Source: Planctomycetota bacterium (GTDB taxonomy: Bacteria > Planctomycetota > Planctomycetia > Gemmatales > Gemmataceae). From it: DNA of 42,939 nt. Where the stretch lies: the NCBI GenBank assembly GCA_016872595.1, contig VGZJ01000017.1, positions 1 to 42,939 of the forward strand, written 5' to 3'. Under the pieces are notes generated by a model that saw only the letters and a list, made by a program, of their open reading frames with translations, did not search any database and was not told the origin of the DNA. A program made the position numbers and the translations under genes. Shown here piece by piece: positions 1 through 8,611 of the stretch. Numbering within the stretch: position 1 is the first letter of the stretch; every line of letters starts with the position of its first letter.

Positions 1-1
1 G

Positions 2-100
2 ATCGCCGACCGCCTCATCGAGCTGAAGTGCGACCCGGACCTCCTCCGGAGTCTGTGGGACGGGTCCGACCTACCCTTCCCATATGCGAGGAGGAGATAG
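2..100 (+). CDS. C-terminal fragment of an unidentified protein (5' end outside window)
   Basis: Open frame from base 2: IADRLIELKCDPDLLRSLWDGSDLPFPYARRR, then TAG at 98-100. Confidence 0.4.
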   Translation: MADRLIELKCDPDLLRSLWDGSDLPFPYARRR

Positions 101-145
101 ACAGGATTCCCTACCTGCGGATCAGTAACCACACGAGGGGTCGGG

Positions 146-2218
146 GTGAACGCCACAATCGCCAAACTGACGCGCCTGACCGCCGCGCCGCGCGCCGGGG
201 CCGACGGGCCGCTGCTCGACGAGTACCTGCGCGGCGACCACGGCGCGTTCGCGGAACTCGTTCACCGGCACGCGGGCCTCGTGTTCGCGGCGTGCCGGCG
301 CGTCCTCGGCCACCGGCAAGACACCGAAGACGCCTTCCAAGCGACGTTCCTCGTGCTCGCGCGCCGGGCCGCGGACGTGTGGCCGCGCGAGGCTGTCGGG
401 TCGTGGCTGTTCGGGGTCGCGAACCGCGTCGCAATGAAGGCGCGTGCGACGCGCACCCGCAGCGCGAGCCGACTCCAGTCGCACCCGCTTGATGAAGTGC
501 CGGGCGCGCCGGCCGACACGCCCGACAGCGACGTGACGGAGTTGGTTCAGCGCGCGGTCGCCGGTTTGCCGCCGGTATACCGGGCCGCGGTGGTCGCGTG
601 CGACCTCGAAGGGCTTAGCCGAAAGGACGCGGCCGAGCGCTTGGGCTGGACCGAAGGGACGCTGTCCGGCCGGCTGGCTCGCGCGCGGGAGTTGCTCGCG
701 CGGCGCGTCCGGCGTACCGGCCTCACGCTTCCCGCGGCCGGCCTCGCGCTGCTCGGCGCGCCCGAAGCCGCGCCCGCCGCAACTGTGCGATCCGCAATCG
801 ACCTCGCGACCGGCGCGACCGCAACGGTCGGCGCGCCGGTCGCGGCACTTACCGAAGGGGTGGTACGTAGCATGGCGCTCTTCAAGGTGAAGGCAACGGC
901 CGCGGCGGTGTTCGTCGCGTGCGCACTCGGGTTCGGCGCGTTCGCCGCGAGCGGGGCCGGTTCGGGCGGCGGCGCGGCCGAGCAGAAGCAGATCCAATCG
1001 CAGTCACAAAGCTCGCCCGCGCCGGTCGCGACCAAGCCCGCTGACGAGAAGGCCCCGGCCCCGCCCGGCCCGCGCGACCTCGCCAAGCGCAAGACGACCG
1101 ACCTCGACCGGCTGCAAGGAACGTGGCAGGTGGTCGGGATCGACGAAGAAATCGACGACGGGAAGGGGAAGTTCGGCCCCAAGTCGTACCAGTTCGACCC
1201 CAAGATGCCGGCCGGCAGTTGGGTGATCGAGTTCAGCAACAGCACGATGACGATGCCCTATCGGGACGCGACCGAGGGCTGGAAGAGTCGCGCCTACAAG
1301 GTCGCGGTGGACGAAACGAGCAACCCTCGAGCCATCGACCTGCTCGACGGCGGCAAGCCGGTCGGCCGCGGCGTCTACGAGTTCACCCCCGCGACCAGTT
1401 GCCTGAAGTGCCACCAGCAGGCGTTCGACCGCGTGGACGTGGCGAGGTTGGAGGCCGCCAAGCGCTTGAATCATACCGCGTGTGCGCCGGGCATTAACGC
1501 CGGGGTCGAGGGGAAGCTGGGTGTGCGGCTCGCGCTCTCCATCGACGGCAAGCGGCCGACCAAGTTCGGCGGCCCCGGCGTGCTGGTGTTCCACCTGCAA
1601 CGCCCGGACGACGAGGTGAAGCCATTGAGCCAACGCCGGGCCGAGATCGAAGAGCTGCTGCGGAAAGCGATGACGGACGACGACAAGACCAAGCTCGAAC
1701 TGGTGAAGCGCGAACTAGAAGCGAAAGCCGCGCGGCTCCGGGCGCTGCGCGAGCGCGAGCGCGCGGAGGAAGCGACGAAAGAGGCCGAGAGCAATCTGGA
1801 GAAAGCTCGTCTACAGGTCTTTGCTGCCCAGATCGAACTCCAAAGGGCAACGGTCGAGCTGCAATCGGCAAAGGAAAAACTCGCGGTCGCGGAGAAGGCG
1901 CTCGCTGACGCCGCGAAGCCCGCGCCCGTGAAGCCCGCGCCGGTCAACCAAATCTACACGGTCTACGCCCGCCCACAGAACGGCCCGGAGAAGGTGATCC
2001 GCGCGCAGCTTGCCGGCGCACCGACCGTGTTCGAGGGGCTGGTTCACGCCGCCGACTTCGTCAGCATCAAGTCGGACGCCGTGACCGTGTGGATCGTCCG
2101 CGACAAGGTCGTGATGCCGGTCGATCTGAACGCCATCATCAACATGAACGACTTGAAGACCAAGTACGTGCTCAAGCCGGGCGATCAGCTCTTCGTGCAA
2201 GAGAAGGCCAAGAAGTAA
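146..2218 (+). CDS. ECF-type sigma factor fused to a TM segment, a TIGR03067-like region, a coiled coil and a C-terminal domain
   Basis: N-terminal sigma70 r2/r4 motifs (HAGLVFAACRRVLGHRQDTEDAFQATFLVLARRA; LEGLSRKDAAERLGWTEGTLSGRLARARELL); TM AAAVFVACALGFGAFAASG; LDRLQGTWQVVGI typical of TIGR03067; GTG start. Confidence 0.85.
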   Translation: MNATIAKLTRLTAAPRAGADGPLLDEYLRGDHGAFAELVHRHAGLVFAACRRVLGHRQDTEDAFQATFLVLARRAADVWPREAVGSWLFGVANRVAMKARATRTRSASRLQSHPLDEVPGAPADTPDSDVTELVQRAVAGLPPVYRAAVVACDLEGLSRKDAAERLGWTEGTLSGRLARARELLARRVRRTGLTLPAAGLALLGAPEAAPAATVRSAIDLATGATATVGAPVAALTEGVVRSMALFKVKATAAAVFVACALGFGAFAASGAGSGGGAAEQKQIQSQSQSSPAPVATKPADEKAPAPPGPRDLAKRKTTDLDRLQGTWQVVGIDEEIDDGKGKFGPKSYQFDPKMPAGSWVIEFSNSTMTMPYRDATEGWKSRAYKVAVDETSNPRAIDLLDGGKPVGRGVYEFTPATSCLKCHQQAFDRVDVARLEAAKRLNHTACAPGINAGVEGKLGVRLALSIDGKRPTKFGGPGVLVFHLQRPDDEVKPLSQRRAEIEELLRKAMTDDDKTKLELVKRELEAKAARLRALRERERAEEATKEAESNLEKARLQVFAAQIELQRATVELQSAKEKLAVAEKALADAAKPAPVKPAPVNQIYTVYARPQNGPEKVIRAQLAGAPTVFEGLVHAADFVSIKSDAVTVWIVRDKVVMPVDLNAIINMNDLKTKYVLKPGDQLFVQEKAKK

Positions 2219-2229
2219 CCGGGCCCGCG

Positions 2230-2261
2230 CGGCCGGCGTTTGCCCTTGCGAACGCCGGCCG
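2230..2261. terminator. Hairpin CGGCCGGCGTT-N10-AACGCCGGCCG downstream of the sigma-fusion gene
   Basis: Perfect 11-bp inverted repeat 12 nt after the stop; no T-tract. Confidence 0.5.
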
Positions 2262-2279
2262 GTCGCGGATAATCCCGGC

Positions 2280-2972
2280 ATGTCACTCGCGCGCACTCTC
2301 CTTTTCGCGGCTCTCGTCCTCGCTCCGAACGCGGTTCGCGCCGCGGACCCGGCCGTTGTGGTCGCGCTCGGCGACTCCATCACCCGCGGCGAGCGCGCCG
2401 GCGTGAAGGCCGACGAGACCTTCGCCGCGCTCCTCCAATCCGAAAGCAAGGGCCGGGCAAAGGTGCTGAACGCCGGCGTCGGCGGCGAGCGCACCGACGG
2501 CGCGCTCGCGCGCCTCGATAAGGCCGTGCTCGCGCACAAGCCCGCGGTCGTCCTCGTCATGTACGGCACCAACGACAGCTACGTTGACGTCGGCAAGAAG
2601 GAACCGCGACTTACGGTCGAGCAGTACCGCGATAACCTCACCAAGCTCGTCGATGCGATCCGCAAGGGCGGTGCGGAACCGATCCTGATGACCGTGCCGC
2701 GCTGGGCACCCGACGCCAAGAACGGCGCGGGCGAGAACCCCAACGTGCGCCTCGAGAAGTACATGGAAGCGTGCAGGGCGGTCGCCAAAGACAAAAAGGC
2801 CAAGCTCGTCGATCACTTCGACCACTGGACGAAGGCCGAGGCCCGCGGCACGAAGGTGCGCGACTGGACGACCGACGGCTGCCACCCGAACCCGCGCGGG
2901 CACAGCGAACTGGCCGACCTCGTCCGCCCCGTCTTGTACTCCGCGCTCGGCGCGGACGCGCCGAAGCCGTAA
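2280..2972 (+). CDS. SGNH/GDSL-type esterase/hydrolase
   Basis: Signal peptide, VVALGDSITRG (block I), MYGTNDS (block III), DGCHPNPRGH (block V). Confidence 0.85.
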   Translation: MSLARTLLFAALVLAPNAVRAADPAVVVALGDSITRGERAGVKADETFAALLQSESKGRAKVLNAGVGGERTDGALARLDKAVLAHKPAVVLVMYGTNDSYVDVGKKEPRLTVEQYRDNLTKLVDAIRKGGAEPILMTVPRWAPDAKNGAGENPNVRLEKYMEACRAVAKDKKAKLVDHFDHWTKAEARGTKVRDWTTDGCHPNPRGHSELADLVRPVLYSALGADAPKP

Positions 2973-2982
2973 CTCTCAGGGA

Positions 2983-3660
2983 GTGCCGACCGTGGCCGAC
3001 ATCTCGGAACTGGCCGTCGATCTGATCGCGGCGGACAGCGTCGTGGGCCTCGGCACCGGGCGCGCCGCGACGGCGTTCATCCACGCGCTCGGCGCGCGCG
3101 TCCGCGCCGGGCTGCCGGTTCGCGGCATCCCCACGTCCGACGCGAGCGCCGCCCTCGCCGCGCAGCTCGGCATCCCGCTCGTCACGTTCGACGACGTGGA
3201 CGCGATCGACGTGTGCGTGGACGGCGCGGACGAAGTGGACCCGGCCGGCGACCTGATCAAGGGCTACGGCGGCGCGCTCCTGCGCGAGAAGATCGTGGCC
3301 GCGTTCTCGCGCAAGCTCGTCATCCTCGTGGGTTCGGAGAAACTCGTCCCGGCGCTGGGCGCGCGCGGCATCCTGCCGGTGGAAGTGGTGCCGTTCGCGA
3401 TCACCCCGGCGCGGCGGCAGATCGCGGCGCTCGGCTTCGACCCGGTCCAGCGCGCGAAGGACGGGAAGCCGTACCTGACCGACAACGGGAACTTCATCCT
3501 CGACTGCAAAACCGGCCCGTTGAAGGACGCCGCCGCGACCGACCGCGCGCTGCACGCGGTCCCCGGCGTGGCCGGCACCGGCCTGTTCATCCGCCGCGCG
3601 CACACCGTCATGGTGCAGGACGGCGCGAACGCCGAGGTGCGCCGCGGCAGCGCCGCCTGA
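2983..3660 (+). CDS. rpiA: Ribose-5-phosphate isomerase A
   Basis: VGLGTGRAATAFI, DGADEVDPAGDLIKGYGGALLREKIVA, LTDNGNFILDC. Confidence 0.9.
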   Translation: MPTVADISELAVDLIAADSVVGLGTGRAATAFIHALGARVRAGLPVRGIPTSDASAALAAQLGIPLVTFDDVDAIDVCVDGADEVDPAGDLIKGYGGALLREKIVAAFSRKLVILVGSEKLVPALGARGILPVEVVPFAITPARRQIAALGFDPVQRAKDGKPYLTDNGNFILDCKTGPLKDAAATDRALHAVPGVAGTGLFIRRAHTVMVQDGANAEVRRGSAA

Positions 3661-3743
3661 CGCGCCCTCAACTTGATTCCGCCGCAATCCGTCGCTAGCC
3701 TACGGAGTTGAGGCGCTGCCCGCCTCGCGCGCCGGGGCCACCC

Positions 3744-4694
3744 ATGCCGCTCACGCTGGAGCAATACGCCGAGCGCCTCGACGCGCGCACCGACCTGCCG
3801 TGGCCCGCGGCCCCGAAGGTGGACGCGCCGAAGGCCAAGCCGTCGCTCCACCCGATGCCGGTCAAGGCCGTCTTCTGGACCGTGTACGGCACGCTCGTGG
3901 CCGTCCCGCAGGGCGAGCTGCAGTTCGAGCACCCGCAAGAGTTCGTCACCCTCGCCGCGCTCGAGAAGCTCATCAAAGAATTCAAGATGTGGCAGTCGAT
4001 GAGCCGCAAGCCGGGCGCGCCGTCGGAGTACATGCGCGAGCTGTTCAAAAAGGCGCTGACGGCGTTACAACTGGCCGGGAGCGGCGGCGAGAAGTACCCG
4101 GAGGTGCAGTGCGAGCGCGTCTGGGACGACATCGTGAAGAAGCTGTTCCAGAAGGACTACAGCTTCGATGCCGGCACCTACGGCTCGATGAACGAGTACG
4201 TGAAGAAGATCGCGTACTTCTACCACGCCAGCATTCAGGGCAGCGGCCCGTACCCCGGCGCGGCCGACGCGCTCAAGCTCCTCGCCGAGCGCGGCGTCCA
4301 CAACGGCCTGCTCGCGGACGGCCAGTGCTTCACCGCGGGCCAGCTCCAGCGGTGCCTGAGGCAGCAAGACCCGGACTTCGACCTGAGCGCCGTGATCCCG
4401 CCCGCGTTGCGCGTGATCTCCGCGGAGAAGAAGGCCCGGAAGCCGTCCGAGACGCTGTTCAAGGCTGCGGTCGCGGCGGCCGGGACGAAGGGGGTCAGCC
4501 CGTCCGAGGTGCTACACGTCGGATCGAGCTTGACGCGCGACATCGGCCCGGCCAAAAGGTACGGCTTCCGCACGGCCCTGTTCGCCGGCGACAAGGCGAG
4601 CCTGTCCGCGACCGCGGACCAACTGAAAGACCCGGCCCTGCGCCCGGACGCGCTCGTGACCGAGCTGCCGCAGGTGTTGGAACTGATCGCGTAG
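3744..4694 (+). CDS. HAD-superfamily-like protein, catalytic motif I degenerate
   Basis: VFWTVYGTL (motif I position), cap region, late motif LHVGSSLTRDIGPAKRYGFRTALF; ORF extends upstream to 3708 but ATG at 3744 preferred. Confidence 0.7.
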   Translation: MPLTLEQYAERLDARTDLPWPAAPKVDAPKAKPSLHPMPVKAVFWTVYGTLVAVPQGELQFEHPQEFVTLAALEKLIKEFKMWQSMSRKPGAPSEYMRELFKKALTALQLAGSGGEKYPEVQCERVWDDIVKKLFQKDYSFDAGTYGSMNEYVKKIAYFYHASIQGSGPYPGAADALKLLAERGVHNGLLADGQCFTAGQLQRCLRQQDPDFDLSAVIPPALRVISAEKKARKPSETLFKAAVAAAGTKGVSPSEVLHVGSSLTRDIGPAKRYGFRTALFAGDKASLSATADQLKDPALRPDALVTELPQVLELIA

Positions 4695-4774
4695 CCGGCC
4701 GCCTTCTGTAGCCGGCCGCACTGAGGCCGGGGCTACACGACGCACACGGCACCGGCCTTACTGAGGCCGGCTAC
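4691..4774. repeat. Cluster of REP-like palindromic units (GTAGCCGGCC...GGCCGG-GGCTAC)
   Basis: Three related units in 84 bp: 4691 GTAGCCGGCCGC; 4709-4736 GTAGCCGGCCGCACTGAGGCCGGGGCTAC; 4749-4774 GCACCGGCCTTACTGAGGCCGGCTAC. Confidence 0.7.
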
Positions 4775-4805
4775 TGAGATAGGTCTAGGCTGAGGGAGAA
4801 GCCAG

Positions 4806-5336
4806 ATGAGTGTTGACGCGCCGACCGCTCTTACCGCTGAGATTCCGCTGCACCTGCGCGCGTTCGATTTCACCCGCCCGGTGTTCGACATCGAGCAGAT
4901 TCGCGCGATCAACCCGCACCGGCACGAGTTCGAGATGCTGAGCGGGATCGTCCACCTCGACCCGCCGCGGCACTCTATCGTCGGGTTCAAGGACATGCGC
5001 GCCGACGACTTCTGGGCGCGGGGCCACATGCCGGGGTTCCCGCTGTTCCCCGGCGTGCTGATGATCGAGGCCGGGGCGCAACTCTGCGGCTTCTACTACA
5101 GCCAACAGCAGATCGGGCCGCCCGGCATCCTGCTCGGACTCGCCGGCGTCGAAGAGGGGCGGTTCATCCGGCAGGTGCGGCCCGGCGAGCGCCTCGTGAT
5201 CGTCGGCAACGCGGTCAAGATGCACCGCCGGTTGGCGAAGTTCGCCGCGGTCGGGTACGTCGGCGCGGAGAAGGCGTTCGAGGTCGTCGTCGCCGGCGTG
5301 CCGCTGGGGAAGATGGAGGAGCTGCGCGGTGCGTAA
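4806..5336 (+). CDS. FabZ-like 3-hydroxyacyl-ACP dehydratase (hotdog fold)
   Basis: INPHRHEFEMLSGIVHLD and GHMPGFPLFPGVLMIEAGAQL match FabZ active-site motifs. Confidence 0.8.
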   Translation: MSVDAPTALTAEIPLHLRAFDFTRPVFDIEQIRAINPHRHEFEMLSGIVHLDPPRHSIVGFKDMRADDFWARGHMPGFPLFPGVLMIEAGAQLCGFYYSQQQIGPPGILLGLAGVEEGRFIRQVRPGERLVIVGNAVKMHRRLAKFAAVGYVGAEKAFEVVVAGVPLGKMEELRGA

Positions 5337-6027
5337 GCCTCGCCGCCTGACCGACGAGCAGCTCGCGCCGTGGGTCGTGACAGTGGCGAGCGGGGGGCCT
5401 CAGACCCCTGATGCGTCGGGAATCGCGTGTCTCGATTGGCCCGTGCTGTTTGGCAATGCGAACCCCGTCGAGATCGAGGTCGGCACCGGGAAGGGGTTGT
5501 TCCTCCTGCACGCCGCGACCACGCGCCCCGGCACGAACTTCCTCGGAGTCGAGATCGTCCGCAAGTACCAACTCTACGCCGCGACGCGGTACGCGGTCCG
5601 CGAGTTGCCGAACGTGAAGACCGCGTGCGCCGACGCGAAGGTCGTGCTGCGCGACTTCGTCGCGCCCGGCAGCGTGGCCGCGGTCCACGTCTACTTTCCC
5701 GACCCGTGGTGGAAGGCCCGGCACAAGAAGCGGCGGGTGTTCACGCCGGAGTTCGCGGCGGACGCGGCCCGCGCGATCGCGCCCGGCGGCCGACTGTACC
5801 TCGCCAGTGACGTGGAAGAGTACTTCAACGTGATGGTCGCCATCGTCCGCGCGATGCCGGCGTTCGCGGAGCGCCCGGACGAGGCCGACCGCGCCGCGCC
5901 GCAAACCGACATGGGCTACGCGACCAACTTCGAGCGCAAGGCCCGCGAGACCGGCGGCAGCGTGTGGCGCGCCGTGTTCGCGCGCACCGCGGAAGCGGTC
6001 ACGGTCGCGCCCGACCCCGCCGGCTGA
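5329..6027 (+). CDS. trmB: tRNA (guanine-N7-)-methyltransferase
   Basis: EIEVGTGKGLFLLHAA, NFLGVEI, VHVYFPDPWWKARHKKRRVF. Confidence 0.88.
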   Translation: MRKPRRLTDEQLAPWVVTVASGGPQTPDASGIACLDWPVLFGNANPVEIEVGTGKGLFLLHAATTRPGTNFLGVEIVRKYQLYAATRYAVRELPNVKTACADAKVVLRDFVAPGSVAAVHVYFPDPWWKARHKKRRVFTPEFAADAARAIAPGGRLYLASDVEEYFNVMVAIVRAMPAFAERPDEADRAAPQTDMGYATNFERKARETGGSVWRAVFARTAEAVTVAPDPAG

Positions 6028-6040
6028 GCGCAAAACGAAA

Positions 6041-6064
6041 CGCGGGCGGCAACCGCCGCCCGCG
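6041..6064. terminator. Hairpin CGCGGGCGGC-aacc-GCCGCCCGCG between convergent genes
   Basis: Perfect 10-bp stem, 4-nt loop, between trmB (+) and a Cys-rich gene (-). Confidence 0.6.
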
Positions 6065-6093
6065 CCGCCCGGTTCCGGGCATTTACTTCAGCA

Positions 6094-6555
6094 CTACTTC
6101 AGGGTGACGCCCGCGACGACGGCGGCGGTGGCGACCTTCGCCGGGGTCAGGCAGTGCGGGCAGCACTCCTCTTCGACCGGTGCGGCCTTCACCGCGACGG
6201 CGGAAGGGGTCAAGCAGCACGCGGCCCCGGCGACGCAGCAGTCGGCCCCGACCGCGCAGCAGTCCAGCTTGGCCGCGGTCTTGGTCGCGGCCTTCGCGGA
6301 CTCGCAGCACGCGCCGGTGACGCAGCACTCGACGCCGGCGATGCAGCACGCGGCGTTCGGCCCGCAGCAGTCCGGGGTGCCGCTGTTCGCGCAGCACGCC
6401 GGGTTCGGGGAGTCGGGGCAGCAACCGCCGGTCTTGGCGACCGGGGCCGACTTCAGCTTGCAGCACGGCGACGACGAGGACTCGCCCGTGCCGAAGTAGT
6501 AGGCCGCGCCGCCGCCGACCATCAGGGTCGCGGTGAGGATTGCAAACACCTTCAT
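6094..6555 (-). CDS. Secreted cysteine-pair (CC) repeat protein, function unknown
   Basis: MKVFAILTATLMVGGGAAYYFG signal/TM; 11 CC doublets, often spaced as CC-x5-CC; ORF could extend to 6612. Confidence 0.7.
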   Translation of the reverse strand: MKVFAILTATLMVGGGAAYYFGTGESSSSPCCKLKSAPVAKTGGCCPDSPNPACCANSGTPDCCGPNAACCIAGVECCVTGACCESAKAATKTAAKLDCCAVGADCCVAGAACCLTPSAVAVKAAPVEEECCPHCLTPAKVATAAVVAGVTLK

Positions 6556-6619
6556 GATCGTTCTCCGTTGAAGAATGAATGATTGGGAAAGAACTACGGA
6601 ACCGTCCGGCACGTGCCTG

Positions 6620-7075
6620 CTAACAACGGAAAACGTGGCGCTCGAAGAGTGCGGAGTAACGGGGATCGACTCCGGTACGTCCCGGCGCGGGGAGCGCGCG
6701 GGCGCGGCCGAAGTGGTCAGAAGCCTTCGGCGCGAGGCTCGCGAACGGGAGGCGCTCGCCGGTCGGCTCCGGGGCCGGTACGGTCGGCTCGCCCTCCGGC
6801 TTTGCGGCGTCCGGGCGCTCGACGCAACAGGCGCACGAGTCCGGCGCGGCCGGTTGCGGGGGCTGATGTTCGGTCGGGATTGTGGGTACGGGCCGGGGCG
6901 CCTCGTCGTTGCAGCAGTGCGCGCACTTGGGCGCGGCCGGTGGCGGAACGGGCACTTCTTGTGCGCACGCCTGCGCGGCGCTGACCGCGGGGCGGAACAG
7001 CCCGACCTTGCAGCAACAGAGGGCCGGGGCCAGAACGACCGCCAGCGCCAGCCCGATGTGGAGCGTCGCCCGCAT
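6620..7075 (-). CDS. Secreted or lipoprotein-like Cys-rich protein, function unknown
   Basis: Signal peptide MRATLHIGLALAVVLAPALCCC; CAHCC and CACC motifs; same strand and 64 bp from the CC-repeat gene. Confidence 0.6.
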   Translation of the reverse strand: MRATLHIGLALAVVLAPALCCCKVGLFRPAVSAAQACAQEVPVPPPAAPKCAHCCNDEAPRPVPTIPTEHQPPQPAAPDSCACCVERPDAAKPEGEPTVPAPEPTGERLPFASLAPKASDHFGRARALPAPGRTGVDPRYSALFERHVFRC

Positions 7076-7144
7076 CACCTGTAGTATTCCTTCGCGCGCA
7101 GGTTCCGTCAAGTGAATACCGTACCCGCGGCACGTTCTGTCAGA

Positions 7145-8518
7145 TTATCCGGAGACGACGGCCCCCGCGTCGCGGCACAGGTCGGCGGCGCGCTCCGGGG
7201 TCGGCGCTTCGGCGATGACGCGCACCACCGGCTCCGTGTTGCTGCCGCGGACGTGCAGCCACCAATCGGGGCCGTCGAGCCGCAGGCCGTCGGTGCGGTC
7301 GGCGCGCGCGCCGGACCACTTCGCTTCGAGCGCCGCGAACGCAGACGCGAGGCGCTCGCGCGGCACGGTGAACTTGGTCTTGAGCATCGCGTACTGCGGC
7401 AGCTCGGCCACGAGTTGCGACAGCGGCTTGCGCTCCTCGGCCATCAGGCTCAGGATCAGCGCCATGCCGACGAACGGGTCGCGCACCCAGCCGATGCGCG
7501 GGTCGATGACGCCGCCGTTGCCCTCGCCGCCGATGACCGCGCTTGCGCTACGCATCAGCGCGACGACGTTCGCTTCGCCCACCGCGGCGCGGAGGAACTG
7601 GCACCCGGCGGCGCGGGCGATGTCTTCGTTCATGCGCGACGTGGACATGTTCACGACCACCGCGCCCGCCTGCTGCCGAAGCCGGTACTTCACGGCGAGC
7701 GCGAGCGTGCATTCTTCGCTCACACAGGTGCCGGTTTCGTCGATGAGCGCGAGCCGGTCGGAGTCGGGGTCGAGGACGAACCCGACGGCGCACTCGTGCT
7801 GCTTCACCCACGGGGCCACGTCGCCGAGGTGCGCGGGAATCGGCTCGGGCTCGTGAACAAACAGCCCCGTCGGTTCGCAGGCGTTGGCGATCACGTCGCA
7901 CCCGAGGTCGGCGAGCAGGGCCAGTCCCAGCGGGCCGCCCGCGCCGGCGTTGGCGTCGAGCAGGACGCGGAAGCGCTGGCCGGCGACTGCGGCAACACTG
8001 ACCGTGTCGAGGACCGCGCGGGCGTGGTCCGCGCCCGCGTCCGGCGGGACGCGCGTGCCACCGGTGCCGTCCCACCCGGCGCGCGCGAACGCGCCGCTCT
8101 CGTACAACCCGCGGATCACCGCGCCGGCGTCCGCGGGGAGAACGGCCCCGTCCGCGCCGAACATCTTCAGCCCGTTCCACGGCGCGGGGTTGTGGCTCGC
8201 GGTGATTTGGATGCCGCCGGCGGCGTTCAACTGGCGCACGGCGAACCCGCACGTCGGGGTCGGCGCGATGCCGATGTCGTCCACGGTACAGCCCGCGCCG
8301 AGTAGCCCCGCGAGGACCGCGTGACGCAGCATCTCGCCGCTGGGCCGCCCGTCGCGCGACAGGATGACGCGCTGACCGGCGACCGTGGAGCCGAACGCGG
8401 CGGCGAACCGCGCGGCGACTTCCGGCGTCAGCCCCGCGCCGACGATCCCGCGAATGCCGGACACGGACACGATCAGATCGGACGGCACCGCCATGTACGA
8501 TTCCCCAAGAGTAGGCAA
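7145..8518 (-). CDS. Phosphoglucomutase/phosphomannomutase family (possibly phosphoglucosamine mutase)
   Basis: SGIRGIVG, ITASHNPAPWNGLKMFG, DPDSDRLALIDETG, GGEGNGGVI, VRGSNTEPVVRVIAEA; internal start at 8494 also possible. Confidence 0.88.
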   Translation of the reverse strand: MPTLGESYMAVPSDLIVSVSGIRGIVGAGLTPEVAARFAAAFGSTVAGQRVILSRDGRPSGEMLRHAVLAGLLGAGCTVDDIGIAPTPTCGFAVRQLNAAGGIQITASHNPAPWNGLKMFGADGAVLPADAGAVIRGLYESGAFARAGWDGTGGTRVPPDAGADHARAVLDTVSVAAVAGQRFRVLLDANAGAGGPLGLALLADLGCDVIANACEPTGLFVHEPEPIPAHLGDVAPWVKQHECAVGFVLDPDSDRLALIDETGTCVSEECTLALAVKYRLRQQAGAVVVNMSTSRMNEDIARAAGCQFLRAAVGEANVVALMRSASAVIGGEGNGGVIDPRIGWVRDPFVGMALILSLMAEERKPLSQLVAELPQYAMLKTKFTVPRERLASAFAALEAKWSGARADRTDGLRLDGPDWWLHVRGSNTEPVVRVIAEAPTPERAADLCRDAGAVVSG

Positions 8519-8611
8519 CGCGCTCCGCGAGTTGCTGGTTCGTTTGGTCTTGCGACCTCAGATACGGTCCTTCGCGGAGCGCGTGAGATGCTGCCCTGCG
8601 AGTGCGTTACT

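Noticed and set aside
2638-3687. Long antisense ORF opposite rpiA and the SGNH gene (and many similar R/A/G-rich ORFs, e.g. 17309..18814, 23304..24719, 32449..33954, 33984..35477)
   Set aside because: Typical high-GC shadow ORFs: biased composition, no domain motifs, opposite or out of frame with well-supported genes.
6154-6582. Plus-strand ORFs across the Cys-rich genes (6104..6499, 6154..6582)
   Set aside because: Antisense to the CC-repeat gene, which has a signal peptide and patterned cysteines; the plus frames lack such structure.
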